Of a DNA stretch of 64,000 bases, positions 1-9,128 are shown piece after piece (position 1 is the stretch's first letter; each line of letters opens with the position of its first letter). Made by a program: the position numbers and the translations under genes. The notes under the pieces were generated by a model. It worked only from the letters and a program-made list of their open reading frames with translations, made no database searches and had not been told where the DNA came from. The DNA is taken from assembly GCA_965218865.1 (NCBI GenBank), contig CBDCME010000044.1:25682-89681 (forward strand), in the 5' to 3' direction. This DNA comes from CBDCME01 sp965218865. Its GTDB lineage: Bacteria; Pseudomonadota; Alphaproteobacteria; JAAXGF01.

Positions 1-1
1 G

Positions 2-625
2 CACGACCAGGGCCGCAAAACCCGGGACGGGCCGGTGGCGCGCCATCTCAACCGGCCGGTTTCCCGATGGCTCAGCCGCTATCTGGTTTGCACAGCCGTG
101 AGGCCCAACCAAATTTCCCTGGCCTCCTGGTTGCTGTCGTGTATTGCGGCGGGATTGATGGCATTGGGCGGCTATCCTGCCCTGGCCGCCGGTGGCGTGC
201 TGGCACAACTGGCCTCGGTCGTCGATGGTTGCGATGGCGAAATCGCCCGGCTGAAGCATTCGCAGAGCGAGTTTGGCGGCTGGTTCGACGCGGTCCTCGA
301 CCGGTATGCCGACGCCATCCTGTTGTTCGGCCTGATGTGGCACGAATTCTCTGCGACTGGCACGAACCTATCCGTCGTGCTGGGGTTCGCGGCGATTGTG
401 GGGTCGTTTCTGAACAGCTACACGGCGGACAAGTATGATGGGTTGATGGCTCAGAGGCTGCGCCGCGCCTCATACTTCCGGCTGGGTCGTGACGTACGGG
501 TTTTTCTCATCTTCCTCGGTGCCATCTTGAACCAGCCGCTATTCACCCTTGGTGTCGTCGCTTTGGTGATGAATGTGGAAGTGGTTCGAAGGGTCGTGAT
601 TTGGAGGCGTGCTGCTTCGTCGTAG
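2..625 (+). CDS. CDP-alcohol phosphatidyltransferase family protein (5' end outside the window)
   Basis: An integral membrane enzyme that transfers a phospho-alcohol from a CDP-alcohol to an acceptor. The frame is open to the window edge, so the N-terminus is missing; a GTG at 35 is an internal start at best. The signature is clear: DGCDGEIAR, then GGWFDAVLDRYAD, matching the family pattern DG-x2-AR-x(8-9)-G-x3-D-x3-D. Several hydrophobic segments flank it. The preceding stretch KTRDGPVARHLNRPVS and PNQISL is typical of proteins whose upstream half is a nucleotidyltransferase (inositol-phosphate cytidylyltransferase / DIPP synthase type), so the full gene may be bifunctional. The substrate cannot be read from this fragment. 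Confidence 0.8.
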   Translation, partial: HDQGRKTRDGPVARHLNRPVSRWLSRYLVCTAVRPNQISLASWLLSCIAAGLMALGGYPALAAGGVLAQLASVVDGCDGEIARLKHSQSEFGGWFDAVLDRYADAILLFGLMWHEFSATGTNLSVVLGFAAIVGSFLNSYTADKYDGLMAQRLRRASYFRLGRDVRVFLIFLGAILNQPLFTLGVVALVMNVEVVRRVVIWRRAASS

Positions 626-637
626 CGAATGAATGTC

Positions 638-746
638 CTAGTGCATCGACCCAAACGGAGGCGACAGCCGAAGTTTGGAAAGTTGATGCATCGACAAAGG
701 CCTGGTGCACGGGGGCGTGAACGAAGTGAATGCGCCAGTGCACTAG
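638..746 (+). repeat. 109-bp CTAGTGCA-ended miniature element, copy 1
   Basis: A 109-bp sequence starting CTAGTGCA and ending TGCACTAG, with internal palindromes. Near-identical copies lie at 6104-6212 and 52326-52434 (opposite strand) and 57695-58974 (split by IS630). It has no coding capacity. The CTAG at both ends fits a 4-bp target duplication of the kind IS5-group transposases make (YTAR), so it may be a MITE mobilised by an IS5-type enzyme; that link is inferred. Confidence 0.8.
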
Positions 747-943
747 GTTGGGCTCCAAGGGCGGGTGTTGAGATCAGCCACAGCGATGTCGTCAGGCTTT
801 CGTATAGGCTCTCACAACATAATCGATGCAGGGGCAAATCCTGCTGGGGCCTTCGGTAATGCGATCCGTTTGCCGAAAAACCAAGTTCTTCAGGAGACCA
901 TCGCCCACCTGCTGACCACCCCGTTGGCCGTCCGCCCATCCAC

Positions 944-1095
944 GTTCGGCGCTACTACGCCAGTTTCGGCTATCAGGCTGGAAGCTGGGACCAGAAGCGG
1001 CGCGTCGTGGCCAAGGTGGCACCCCGGCGAGCTGCTGCCGAGGGTCGGCATACCTTGCCAATCCCGGCTTATCTCGGTCGTCTGCCTCACACCCG
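944..1095 (+). pseudogene. IS1380-type transposase fragment (decayed)
   Basis: Reading from 944 gives RRYYASFGYQAGSWDQKRR followed by VVAKV; a frame change then continues with WHPGELLPRVG. Both blocks, in this order, resemble the conserved C-terminal half of IS1380-family transposases (YA.F.Y.A.SW...RRVVAK, then GEL.PRVGFIVTN). The rest of the gene is not recognisable. This is a small remnant between the 109-bp repeat and the IS30 element. Confidence 0.5.
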
Positions 1096-1160
1096 CACGG
1101 CATATTCACTGTCCAAACCCTCTGTTTGGCGCCGATGTGCCGACCCTAAACTCACAAACC

Positions 1161-2164
1161 AAGTGCAACACCGGTATGATCTGGAGTTGCTATGGGAACA
1201 CAATATGATCAGCTCGTATTTGACGATCGAATTGAGATTTACTGGCTTCATGAAGCCGGTAAATCTCGTCGCGAAATTGCTCGCCTGATGGGCCGGCACC
1301 CGACCACCATTTGGCGTGAGTTGAAGCGGAATTCGCTGCCCAAGGGCGGCTACAAGGCAGCATCGGCGGAACGTATCGCCCTATCGCGGTGTCGGAGGGT
1401 ATCGCGGATCGAGCGCCTGAGCCGGCTCGGCGACTGGGTCCGCGACCGACTTCGCTCAAGGGATGGTCGCCGGAGCAGATTGCCGGCAGGCTCAAGCTCG
1501 ACGGATCAGAGCACACCGTGAGCCCCGAGACAATCTACCGCTTCATCTACCGGACCAAGGTGCGCCCGGAAAGGCTGTATCGTTTCTTGCCCCGGGTTAA
1601 ACCCGGGGGCAGGGACGGCGCTATTTCAAGCGCCGCCGGGAACCGATCCCCAACCGCCGTCCGATCGCGCAACGCCCGGAAACCGTGGCCTCGCGCTAAG
1701 AATTCGGGCATTGGGAAGGAGACCTGATGCAGTTCCGCACCCAGCGGGCCAACCTGCTGACCCTGTGTGAACGCATGACTCGTTTCACGCTCACTGCTTG
1801 TTTGGAAAGCAAAACCGCGCGGGAAACCCGCGAGGCCGTGCAGGCGAGCCTCGGCTGCCTTCCCGACCGCGCCCGCCAGACCATCACTTTCGACAACGGC
1901 TCCGAATTCGCCGGCCATCGCGAACTGGAGAACCAACTCGGTTTACACGCCTATTTCTGCGATCCCCACTCGCCATGGCAGCGCGGCACCATCGAGAACA
2001 CCAACGGCTTACTCCGACGAGATATGCCCCGCAAAACCAACATCACCGACTACACACCCCGTGACGTCGACGACCTCGCCTGGTGCCTCAATTCCACACC
2101 CAGAAAATGCCTCGGTTTCAAAACTCCCGCCGAGGCCTTCCTCATAAACCTCGGTGTTGCACTT
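1161..2164 (+). mobile_element. IS30-family insertion sequence, about 1.0 kb
   Basis: Perfect 13-bp terminal inverted repeats AAGTGCAACACCG (1161-1173) and its complement (2152-2164) bracket a broken IS30 transposase. The length of about 1,004 bp fits the family. No obvious target duplication was seen. Confidence 0.8.
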
Positions 2165-2173
2165 GAGATGTGA
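1192..2173 (+). pseudogene. IS30-family transposase, frameshifted
   Basis: Three successive frames together make one IS30 transposase. The first carries the N-terminal helix-turn-helix (SRREIARLMGRHPTTIWREL). The second contains GWSPEQIAGRL and SPETIYRFIY. The third, from 1727, holds the DDE core: TFDNGSEFAGH for the second aspartate region and SPWQRGTIENTNGLLR with the glutamate. At least two frameshifts (near 1440-1500 and 1640-1730) separate them, so this copy should be inactive. Confidence 0.85.
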
Positions 2174-2324
2174 ATCCAGCGACCCCGACATCACAGGTTC
2201 CGTACCGCCGGTCTCAGCCAAGGGGAGAGCTTCGCGAGGGGGCGATGATGGAGCCTTGTTGAGATGCCCACGCAATCGCCCACTCGAATGGAAACGCGAT
2301 GGCCCAGGCGCCCAACCCCGCCCA

Positions 2325-2858
2325 TCACTCACATCTGTCATCCCCTGGGCAACTCATCAGCAAGAAATAAAGGAGAGGAAATACGCTGGGCTCTATTCTC
2401 CACTGTGAATCAATATCCAACGGTCCGCTGCGAGGATCTTTCTCCAGCCAACCTTCTCCTATTTTACCTTTCCGGCTGATCGGCCCACGTAGTGAATACA
2501 TAATTTTAGGCCTACTAGCCATGAGGACAAGCATAGATTGCAGGTTTTTCGCCGAATAAGTTTCCCGGATTTTGAATTCAATGTAAGTGCGTATGTCACC
2601 CAAGCTTTTCCGATTCCCATCCTTCAGCGCGCAAAGAATAAGGAAGCGATCCTTTCCAACCTCCCCGCGCACCATGCGTTCCCACCATAACTTGTGCTCC
2701 TCGGTATTCGGCAAACCAATATCCCTGCCAAAGTCACTGAAAATGTTGACCGCGTCAAACGGACGCCCGGCGCCGACGTTGACCTTTTCGTCGTCACCCT
2801 TCCGATTCTTTGCTTCACCATCAAAACCGGGGAGAGCTATAAGAATGGCGACGAACAA
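2325..2858 (-). CDS. hypothetical protein, possible secreted
   Basis: Not recognised. The frame encodes about 177 residues with a hydrophobic beginning (FVAILIALPGF) that could be a signal peptide. The first canonical start is a TTG at 2858, and the frame stays open further upstream, so the start is uncertain. The middle is charged (EHKLWWERMVRGEVGKDRFL). Its neighbours are an IS30 remnant and unassigned sequence. It could be a truncated or decayed gene. Confidence 0.35.
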   Translation of the reverse strand: MFVAILIALPGFDGEAKNRKGDDEKVNVGAGRPFDAVNIFSDFGRDIGLPNTEEHKLWWERMVRGEVGKDRFLILCALKDGNRKSLGDIRTYIEFKIRETYSAKNLQSMLVLMASRPKIMYSLRGPISRKGKIGEGWLEKDPRSGPLDIDSQWRIEPSVFPLLYFLLMSCPGDDRCE

Positions 2859-3130
2859 CCAAACGCCTCGCTTGCCCCGTGGCCCAATGCAACCTTTCCA
2901 TGACCGACCCCGGCCAGCGCGGGGGGCCCTTTTTGGCGATCAAAACGTCCGTTTGGCAAACCCCAAGGCGCTCACGGCCGGCGCCGTTTGTCACGACCGT
3001 TTGGGCCCCCGGAGCGGGGCTGATGTTCACGATATTGCCGCACGAGATTCTAGACGACCTGCTGGACGACGGTGAGGTGTAGCGAGGTGGTAACAACTTG
3101 AATCGGAGGGGCGTAAAACCTTCCAGGAGA

Positions 3131-3979
3131 TCAGTAGCGGTCGTCCGTCCCGCCGCTTTCATTGTACTTGATGGGAAGACGGACATTCTTGGCAAGTCCT
3201 AAAACTTGAAGGCCGCGGATCATCCACCAAGTCATATCCACTTCCCACCAGCGCAGCCCGTGGCGAGCGGATCGGGGAAACGCATGATGGTTGTTATGCC
3301 AGCCTTCCCCATAACTGATCAACGCCACCCACCAGCAATTCGTGGACTGGTCCCCGGCGTCGTGTGACCGGTAGCCAAACCGATGGGTCGCACTGTTGAC
3401 GAACCAAGTTGAATGATAGACGGCCACTAAGCGCACGAATATGCCCCAAACCACGAACGGCAAGCCCCCGACCAGAAAAAGCACGATCCCGAGGAGCAGT
3501 TGCCAGAGCAGCATGGTCCAGTCGAAAAAGCGATAGACCGGATCGCGGGCAATGTCCTTCAGGTAGAGCCCCATGGATTGGTCGCAGGGCAGTTTGTGGA
3601 GAATCCAGCCGACGTGCGTCCACCAGAAACCCCTGTGGATGTCATGCGGGTCTTCAGCCGTGTCGGAGAAACGATGATGCATGCGGTGCTTGGCCACCCA
3701 TTCAAGAGGCGACTGGCAAGCGAGCGTGCCGCAAAAAAGCAAGACATACTCCAACCACTTCGGGGCTCGGAAACTTCGGTGCGTGATCAATCGGTGGTAT
3801 CCGAGAGTGACCCCGACGCCGGCTGTCAACCAGTGCAAGACAAGAGCGACCGCGACCGCGGGCCAACTGAAGGTGGCTGGCAGCAAGGCCGCCAAAGCGA
3901 ACAAATGCACGCCGCCCAGGAAGATAATGACCAGCCAATCCGGCAAAGGTCGGTCCATTTCTACGGATGATGCGTTCAT
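3131..3979 (-). CDS. acyl-CoA / acyl-lipid delta-9-type fatty acid desaturase
   Basis: A membrane-bound di-iron desaturase that introduces a double bond into fatty acyl chains. The three histidine boxes are present in order: HRLITH (HX4H), HRMHH (HX2HH) and HNNHH near the C-terminus, with hydrophobic pairs between boxes as in the family. I prefer the ATG at 3979 (282 aa, beginning MNASSVEMDRPLPDW). A longer frame to 4120 would read through a tandem 22-bp repeat and has no family resemblance. The nearest genes are unrelated, so it appears monocistronic. Confidence 0.88.
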   Translation of the reverse strand: MNASSVEMDRPLPDWLVIIFLGGVHLFALAALLPATFSWPAVAVALVLHWLTAGVGVTLGYHRLITHRSFRAPKWLEYVLLFCGTLACQSPLEWVAKHRMHHRFSDTAEDPHDIHRGFWWTHVGWILHKLPCDQSMGLYLKDIARDPVYRFFDWTMLLWQLLLGIVLFLVGGLPFVVWGIFVRLVAVYHSTWFVNSATHRFGYRSHDAGDQSTNCWWVALISYGEGWHNNHHAFPRSARHGLRWWEVDMTWWMIRGLQVLGLAKNVRLPIKYNESGGTDDRY

Positions 3980-4048
3980 GAAGAGCCGAGCAAATTCCTT
4001 GAAGAAGCGGGGATGAGAATTTTCGTATTGAGCTGTTCGCCGATTCGG

Positions 4049-4092
4049 CGCCAGTAACGTTTCCCGTATTCGCCAGTAACGTTTCCCGTATT
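4049..4092. repeat. two tandem copies of a 22-bp unit upstream of the desaturase
   Basis: CGCCAGTAACGTTTCCCGTATT occurs twice without a gap (4049-4070 and 4071-4092), about 70-115 bp upstream of the chosen desaturase start. It could be a replication-slippage duplication or paired operator sites; the sequence alone does not decide. Confidence 0.6.
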
Positions 4093-4223
4093 CGAATGTC
4101 GAACCGGTCCTCTCCGACACGGCACTATTGCAAGATTCGTCCTACCAGAAATGGCGGCAAGGCACAACGTGCCCCCCGAACCTTCTCATGCCATGGGTCG
4201 GGAAAGAGGAACGCGTATCGGCT

Positions 4224-4683
4224 CTATTCAGCCACATTCGACTCGTCGGAATTAGGTTTCCACTCGCGCAACAAGCGCTCCGCTTCGGCAATTTCGTCCG
4301 CACTCATTTGTCCCGCCAGGAGGGCACGGTGATTCCGGGCCAACCTGTGGCCTTGCGCGGCCGCGAGGCTGAACCAGAAGTGCGCCCTGGCGTTATCCTG
4401 GCCTATACCCTCACCTTTTTGGTACAGGCTCCCAAGATAATAATTGGGCGTAGGAGTCACCGCTCGCGGCCTTGCGGGACCATTCCGCGACTTTCTGTGA
4501 CTCGCTCGAATCATCATTTGCGCGGGGATCGGGTTGGGCGTCGCCTTGCTCCGCCAACAACACACGGGCGTCCGCTCGGTAAATGTCGTGTTTGGATGGC
4601 GATCCCGGGTATTCCGCGCTCATGGAAACGGTGGAGGCGACAGACAAAAGAACCAAGGTAAGTATGATCGTTCCGGCTCGCAT
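4224..4683 (-). pseudogene. Sel1-repeat secreted protein, frameshifted
   Basis: Begins at ATG 4683, preceded by ATGAGG at good spacing, with a signal peptide (GTIILTLVLLSVASTVSMSA). It enters a Sel1-type repeat (VAEWSRKAASGDSYAQ), shifts frame near 4440, and continues in the next frame with YYLGSLYQKGEGIGQD and AHFWFSLAAAQGH, a second Sel1 unit. One base in the A/T run of the shift region restores a single 150-residue protein. Sel1 proteins serve as helical adaptors in the periplasm or cytoplasm. Sequencing error is possible. Confidence 0.7.
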
Positions 4684-5065
4684 CGCAGCCTCATTTTGTT
4701 CCCGATTTTCTGTCATCGTACACAACGTCCGGCCCGTGAATTCCTTCGAGACACGGCTTTCGCGCACGAAGCCATGCCGCACCCGGATTAAATGGCGGAA
4801 AATTTCTATTGAGGAACGCGGAGGTCATTGCTCGAAGCAATCTGAATCATAGCGGATCGTGCAGCAAACATATTTCCAGTGCGGAAGGACCAGGTTTTTC
4901 TCCTTGGCAACATCATTCACGCTGTCACAAGGTATAGGATGAGGGGAAGGATGAATTCTCTCATAATCAGCGGCCTTGTAACATAACCCCCGGTCCGAAA
5001 ACAATATTTTGAATATTCTTCCGCCCGCCGATTTAGGTGTCGCCGAGCAGGCCAAGGCTCCCCGC

Positions 5066-5236
5066 TTACCCGGATCGCGTGGCCACCAATCCGCAGCGGC
5101 GGCACTCGACCTTTTGCACCGCGCCCCCCGAACCGAAGCCACCAATCATTTCTATGGTCCGGAAGTCGTGTATGCCGATCAGGCACAACAGACGACCGAT
5201 CCAGTCCGGCATCCCTTTCCCGTTTTCGTTCGCCAC
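5066..5236 (-). CDS. small putative zinc-ribbon-like protein (56 aa)
   Basis: A GTG at 5236 is preceded by AAAGGAGA at ideal spacing and starts a 56-residue protein. It contains LLCLIGIHDFR and, near the C-terminus, VECRRCGLVATR. A Cys-x-x-Gly-x-His element plus a CxxC pair resembles the small DUF1660-like / zinc-ribbon proteins common in mobile regions. The function is unknown. The frame stays open upstream to 5401, but the ribosome-binding site points to 5236. Confidence 0.5.
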   Translation of the reverse strand: MANENGKGMPDWIGRLLCLIGIHDFRTIEMIGGFGSGGAVQKVECRRCGLVATRSG

Positions 5237-5598
5237 CGCCGATCTCCTTTCCATTTGACGGCACAGCGCGCGCGAACCATAGCACCATGCCATGGTAGGC
5301 CCAACATCGCTGGGCGCCGCCGAAGAAACAATGGCGGGCTTGCCGCCATGGACGGCGCGAGCCCCTGTTCGTCCGAGTGCTATCTTTTCGCGTTTCCACA
5401 TCCTTGGTCATTGAGCATCGTGACACAGAGGCGTAAGTTTGGCCCGTTTCGGCCAACAGTTTCCGAAAAGTCCTTGTTGCGAAGCGTGGGGTGTGACCAG
5501 TGTTACAGACGCAGAGCGACCGGGCTGTCATACAATCATTGTGGAAATGTCAATCCTAAATTCGGAGTCGCGTATTGAAAGTAACGTCTCAAAATAGC

Positions 5599-5748
5599 AT
5601 GACGATGAGAAATCCGTATGGCCCGCGGAAGAGCACGACGATCATGCTCTGGCTTGCCGGTCTCGTCGGCATCGTTTTTGCTATGGCTGTCGTCTTCGTG
5701 TATTTCTATCTCCGCGTAGGATATCTCCCTCTGGGGTTTTCTCTCTAA
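5599..5748 (+). CDS. small single-pass membrane protein (49 aa)
   Basis: ATG at 5599 to TAA at 5748. A short basic start (MTMRNPYGPRKSTT) is followed by one strong transmembrane segment (LWLAGLVGIVFAMAVVFVYF) and a short tail. Positive-inside topology is plausible. No ribosome-binding site is obvious and no family is recognised, so this is a candidate only. Confidence 0.4.
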   Translation: MTMRNPYGPRKSTTIMLWLAGLVGIVFAMAVVFVYFYLRVGYLPLGFSL

Positions 5749-5898
5749 CGACGCATCGATAGCGTTGCATGGCTCGGTGCGTGCCACCCGTAACTGAACT
5801 TGGATCGCGTCGAAAACGAGCGGCCAGCGGTCCACGGTTTATGTGGACGCCTTTTGCAGCGGGTGGAAATTTTCTCTGAGAATACCCCTATCGGAAAC

Positions 5899-6366
5899 AT
5901 GTCCCATTTGCACCCGGTGAGTGCCCTTGCGGTTGTTCTCGCGGCCAGTCCGGCGGGGGCAAGGAGTGTGTCTTCGGACTACCACGAGTTTGAATTGGCG
6001 AAGTTCGCCGCCTTCCTGAATGACGTGGAAGCGGTCCTGCGGATCAATACCGATCCCGTGCTTCGCACCGTTGTCCGCCGAGTTTCGTACCACCGATTCG
6101 TGCCTAGTGCACCGGCGCATTCACTTCGTTCAGGCCCCCGTGCACCAGGCCTTTGTCGATGCATCAACTTTCCAAACTTCGGCTGTCGCCTCCGTTTGGG
6201 TCGATGCACTAGCGTCCTTGCGCGTGCCGCTGGTTTGAAGAAGGGCCGGATCATGCGCGCGGTGGACGATTTGATGAGAATGGGCCTGGTGAAACTGGCC
6301 AGGACCGCCCATGGAACCGTTGTGATTGAGCCGGCCAGCGATGACGCATGTGAGATAATGCGGTGA
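5899..6366 (+). pseudogene. signal-peptide winged-helix protein, interrupted by a 109-bp element and truncated by an IS5 fragment
   Basis: Starts at ATG 5899 with a signal peptide (SALAVVLAASPAGARS). The two halves VLRTVVRRVSYHRFV and LARAAGLKKGRIMRAV align with the N-terminal domain of the 10709-12133 gene (VLRDMVCRLAHERYAF, LALGVPEGQVMRRI), so this is a paralogue. Between the halves lies the 109-bp repeat, adding 35 codons without breaking the frame. The C-terminus stops at EIMR exactly where an IS5 transposase fragment begins at 6363. The paralogue continues with RRWADRYC there. Function is probably lost. Confidence 0.7.
6104..6212 (-). repeat. 109-bp CTAGTGCA-ended miniature element, copy 2 (inside a gene)
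   Basis: Same element as at 638-746, opposite orientation. With a 4-bp CTAG duplication the net insertion is 105 bp, or 35 codons, and it stays open in the host frame. Confidence 0.85.
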
Positions 6367-6740
6367 CGGACGCGGCGGCGCACGACAGCCGGGTCGTGGA
6401 CGATATTCTGGACGCGGACAACACGGCCTCGGATGTGTGGGCCGACAGCGCCTCGGCGGAGATCGAGGAGAAACTGAAGAAGAAGGGACTGAAGAGCCGG
6501 ATCCACCGCAAGGGGCACCGGAACAAGCCGCTGAGCGAGCGGGAGAAGCGAGGCAACAAGACTCGTTCGAAGGTTCGGGCGCGGGTCGATCCCGTGTTCG
6601 GGTCCCAGAGCAACGACATGGCCGGAACCTTGGTGCGCGGCGTCGGGCTGGTTCGGGCGCGGATCGGACTGAAGAACCTCGCTGACAACAGCCGCCGCCC
6701 GGTGCACCCGGAGCGCCTCGCGGCGGTGGCGCCAACTTGA
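6363..6740 (+). pseudogene. IS5-family transposase, C-terminal fragment
   Basis: Encodes only the C-terminal third of an IS5-type transposase: AHDSRVVDDIL, VWADSASAEIEEKL, then RSKVRARVDPVFG (the region that carries the catalytic glutamate in intact relatives) and IGLKNLADNSRR. The N-terminal part is absent and the fragment abuts the winged-helix gene. The position usually occupied by glutamate (VEHVFG) reads VDPVFG, another sign of decay. Confidence 0.75.
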
Positions 6741-7104
6741 CGGCATTCAGGGGAGGAGTCCGCCTGGAGTCGACGATGAGAGGGAAATCGCCCCGCCGGG
6801 GATCAGAAAAACCCGGAAATTTGGGTGTTAAGCTCGGTTGTGGCCCAAAAAATCGCGCTCCACGCCGAGCTTCACTCCAAACGCGTCATTTTCCGAGGTG
6901 TCCAATAGTCTTGTCGGCCATAAGCCGGGCCCGGGGGGCATGGCCGCCCCGGTAACGCTGCCCTTCATTAATGATTGTTTCGCCCGGTACGGTTTGACGC
7001 CGAAACCGTTCGAACCGCGATTATGGCAACGGTACTGGCGCGGTGACAGAGGCGACTGTCTCCTGTTGGCACTGTCAGGTTAGCAGGAATCGAAACGAGC
7101 GATC
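6741..7104. other. no gene seen
   Basis: About 360 bp between an IS5 fragment and a truncated membrane gene. Short open frames here have no recognisable features. Part of it may be IS-derived 3' sequence. Confidence 0.5.
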
Positions 7105-7542
7105 CTAGAAAACGTCGTCATTTTGCTTGACCGCTCGATCTAGTTCTTGAACAGCTCCCGGGAGCGACTCGTTCCAGAAAGCAAAACAATAGGCCAACAA
7201 TAAACAACCCGTGAACTCGAGGCTTTCCTCGATAATGATTTCAATTTCCAAGAGCCACCGCAATTCCTGTTGGTTGAGCCAATTTATCGTCGACTCGACG
7301 AAGATTCCGCCGACGACTATCGACAATGTGCCGAGGACGAAAAGGCGCCAGGCGCCGGGCACGTACCGAAGAGATTTTCTCAAATAAAAAAATATCCCGA
7401 AAGTGGTAATAACTACGGGTCCTCCGATCCAAAGCCATGGGACACGCTGGGTTTCCGATCCCAAGAACCCGAGTGTGCGGACCAGGAATGCTCCCGGTTC
7501 TTGCAATTTTTCATGGAATTGGGCGGCTTCGTCACAAGACAT
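7105..7542 (-). pseudogene. conserved membrane protein, 5' end removed by an IS5 insertion
   Basis: The surviving part begins MSCDEAAQFHEKL, followed by three hydrophobic segments (WIGGPVVITTFGIFFYL, LFVLGTLSIVVGGIFV, FTGCLLLAYCFAF) with EIEIIIEESLE before the last. The DE...HE start and acidic EE..E motif before the last helix are seen in a family of uncharacterised bacterial membrane proteins that normally have an extra N-terminal helix. The IS5 terminus at 7546 lies immediately upstream, so the gene has lost its start. Confidence 0.6.
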
Positions 7543-7545
7543 AAG

Positions 7546-9115
7546 TAGTCGCCCGTGAAGAACGTGTAAGCGGCTGATGTTGGTAGCTCTTTCGGTTTGG
7601 CGAAGTAATCGGATTTGCAAGAAAACGGGTTTTGGGCCTGAAAAGCTTGCGATTTGAAATAATTGATTTTGGGGATTCCCTTCCGTTGCGGAACGTGATT
7701 CTCTGCTCCCGTCGATTGGGATTGGAGAACTGTGATGAAGCCATCGCGCAAGGTGTCATCGGGAATAGAGGACCTGTTCCGCTCGCGGTTCGAAAACATC
7801 ATCAACCTGCGCCACGAGTTGGTGGTGTTGGGGGGCCGGATCGCGTGGACTTTCTTCGACGAGACCTATGAAGCCTTGTATTCGGAGGAGGGTCGGCCGG
7901 GGGTCCCGACGCGGTTGATGGTTGGGCTGCACATCCTCAAGCATATGTTCGATCTCTCGGATGAGGAGGTCTGCGAGCGCTGGGTCTACGACCCATACTT
8001 CCAGTGCTTCTGCGGCGAAGAGTACTTTCAGCATGAGCTGCCCATGGAGCGCTCGTCGATGACCCGGTGGCGGGACCGGATCGGGCCGGAAGGTTTGGAG
8101 AAGGTATTCCAGGAGAGCCTGGCCGTGGCCCACCGGGTGGGGGCGCTGCGGGAGAAGGACCTCGAGCGGGTGACGGTGGACACCACCGTACAAGAGAAGG
8201 CGATTGCCTTTCCGACCGCCGCCAAACTGATGCAACGAGCCCGCGAGCGGCTGGTGCGACTGGCACGGGAGCACGGCATTGCCCTGCGTCAGTCCTATAC
8301 CCGCCTGGGCAAGAGGGCGTTGATCATGCAAGGCCGCTACCGCCATGCCAAACAGCACAAGCGGGCCAACAAGGCCCTGCGCAAGCTCAAGACCTATCTC
8401 GAGCGCACCGTCCGCGACATCCGCCGCAAGACGGCCCAGGAGGAGAGCCTACGGGATACCTTCCGCCGCCCCTTGTGGCTGGCCGAGCGGGTGTCGACCC
8501 AGAAGCGGCGCGACCCCTTGCCCAAGGTCTATTCGCTCCACGCGCCCGAGGTCGAATGCATCGGCAAAGGGAAGGCGCACAAGCCGTACGAGTTCGGCTG
8601 CAAGGTCTCCGTGGCGGCGACCAATTCCCGCCCCCCCGGCGGCCAGTTCGTCGCCCACGTCAAGGCCTTCCACGGCAATCCCTATGATGGCCACACCTTG
8701 AGGCAGGTGATCGAAGAGATGGAACGCTGGACGGGGATATCGGCCGAGCGCATCTATGTCGACAAGGGATACCAGGGCCACGATTACCCCAACAAACACC
8801 GCGTCTTTAGATCAGGCCAGAAACGCGGCATCACGCCGACGATCAAGAAGGAGCTCAGGCGGCGCTCCGCCGTCGAGGCCGTGATCGGACATCTCAAGAG
8901 CGATGGCAGGCTGGGGCGCAACTTCCTCAAAGGCCGCGACGGCGACAAGATCAACGCCATCCTCGCCGGCGCCGGCTACAACTACCGCCTTGTCCTCAAA
9001 TGGCTGAGGCGTTTGTTTGTCCAAATCCTGGCCGCGCTCCTCAGCGACATCTCGCACCCCACCGCAAACCCAATCGCCGCTTTAGCTTGAAATCAGGGTT
9101 CTTCACGGACGACTA
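7546..9115 (+). mobile_element. IS5-family insertion sequence, 1.57 kb
   Basis: Imperfect terminal repeats TAGTCGCCCGTGAAGAAC (left, from 7546) and the complement of TAGTCGTCCGTGAAGAAC (right, ending 9115) enclose one intact transposase gene. The left end cuts a membrane-protein gene. The right end is directly joined to an IS630 element, which used the terminal TA (9114-9115) as its target. Confidence 0.8.
7735..9090 (+). CDS. IS5-family transposase
   Basis: About 451 residues, intact. The N-terminus contains the RHELVVLGGRI and PTRLMVGLHILKHMFDLSDE blocks typical of this IS5 subgroup. The DDE residues are visible as VTVDTTVQEKA (first D), IYVDKGYQGHD (second D) and RSAVEAVIGHLKSDGRLGRN (E). 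It ends with the KINAILAGAGYN block. The ATG at 7735 follows TGGAGA. It catalyses cut-and-paste movement of the element at 7546-9115. Confidence 0.92.
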   Translation: MKPSRKVSSGIEDLFRSRFENIINLRHELVVLGGRIAWTFFDETYEALYSEEGRPGVPTRLMVGLHILKHMFDLSDEEVCERWVYDPYFQCFCGEEYFQHELPMERSSMTRWRDRIGPEGLEKVFQESLAVAHRVGALREKDLERVTVDTTVQEKAIAFPTAAKLMQRARERLVRLAREHGIALRQSYTRLGKRALIMQGRYRHAKQHKRANKALRKLKTYLERTVRDIRRKTAQEESLRDTFRRPLWLAERVSTQKRRDPLPKVYSLHAPEVECIGKGKAHKPYEFGCKVSVAATNSRPPGGQFVAHVKAFHGNPYDGHTLRQVIEEMERWTGISAERIYVDKGYQGHDYPNKHRVFRSGQKRGITPTIKKELRRRSAVEAVIGHLKSDGRLGRNFLKGRDGDKINAILAGAGYNYRLVLKWLRRLFVQILAALLSDISHPTANPIAALA

Positions 9116-9128
9116 ATACCAACCGCCC

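Noticed and set aside
2821..3195. Minus-strand 124-codon frame between the hypothetical gene and the desaturase
   Set aside because: It overlaps the desaturase 3' end and has no signal or family resemblance; probably chance.
3980..4120. Longer desaturase start at 4120
   Set aside because: The added 47 residues are encoded by a tandem 22-bp repeat and do not resemble desaturases; the ATG at 3979 fits the family length better.
4096..4661. Plus-strand frames over the Sel1 gene region
   Set aside because: They are antisense to Sel1 repeat codons and lack any domain.
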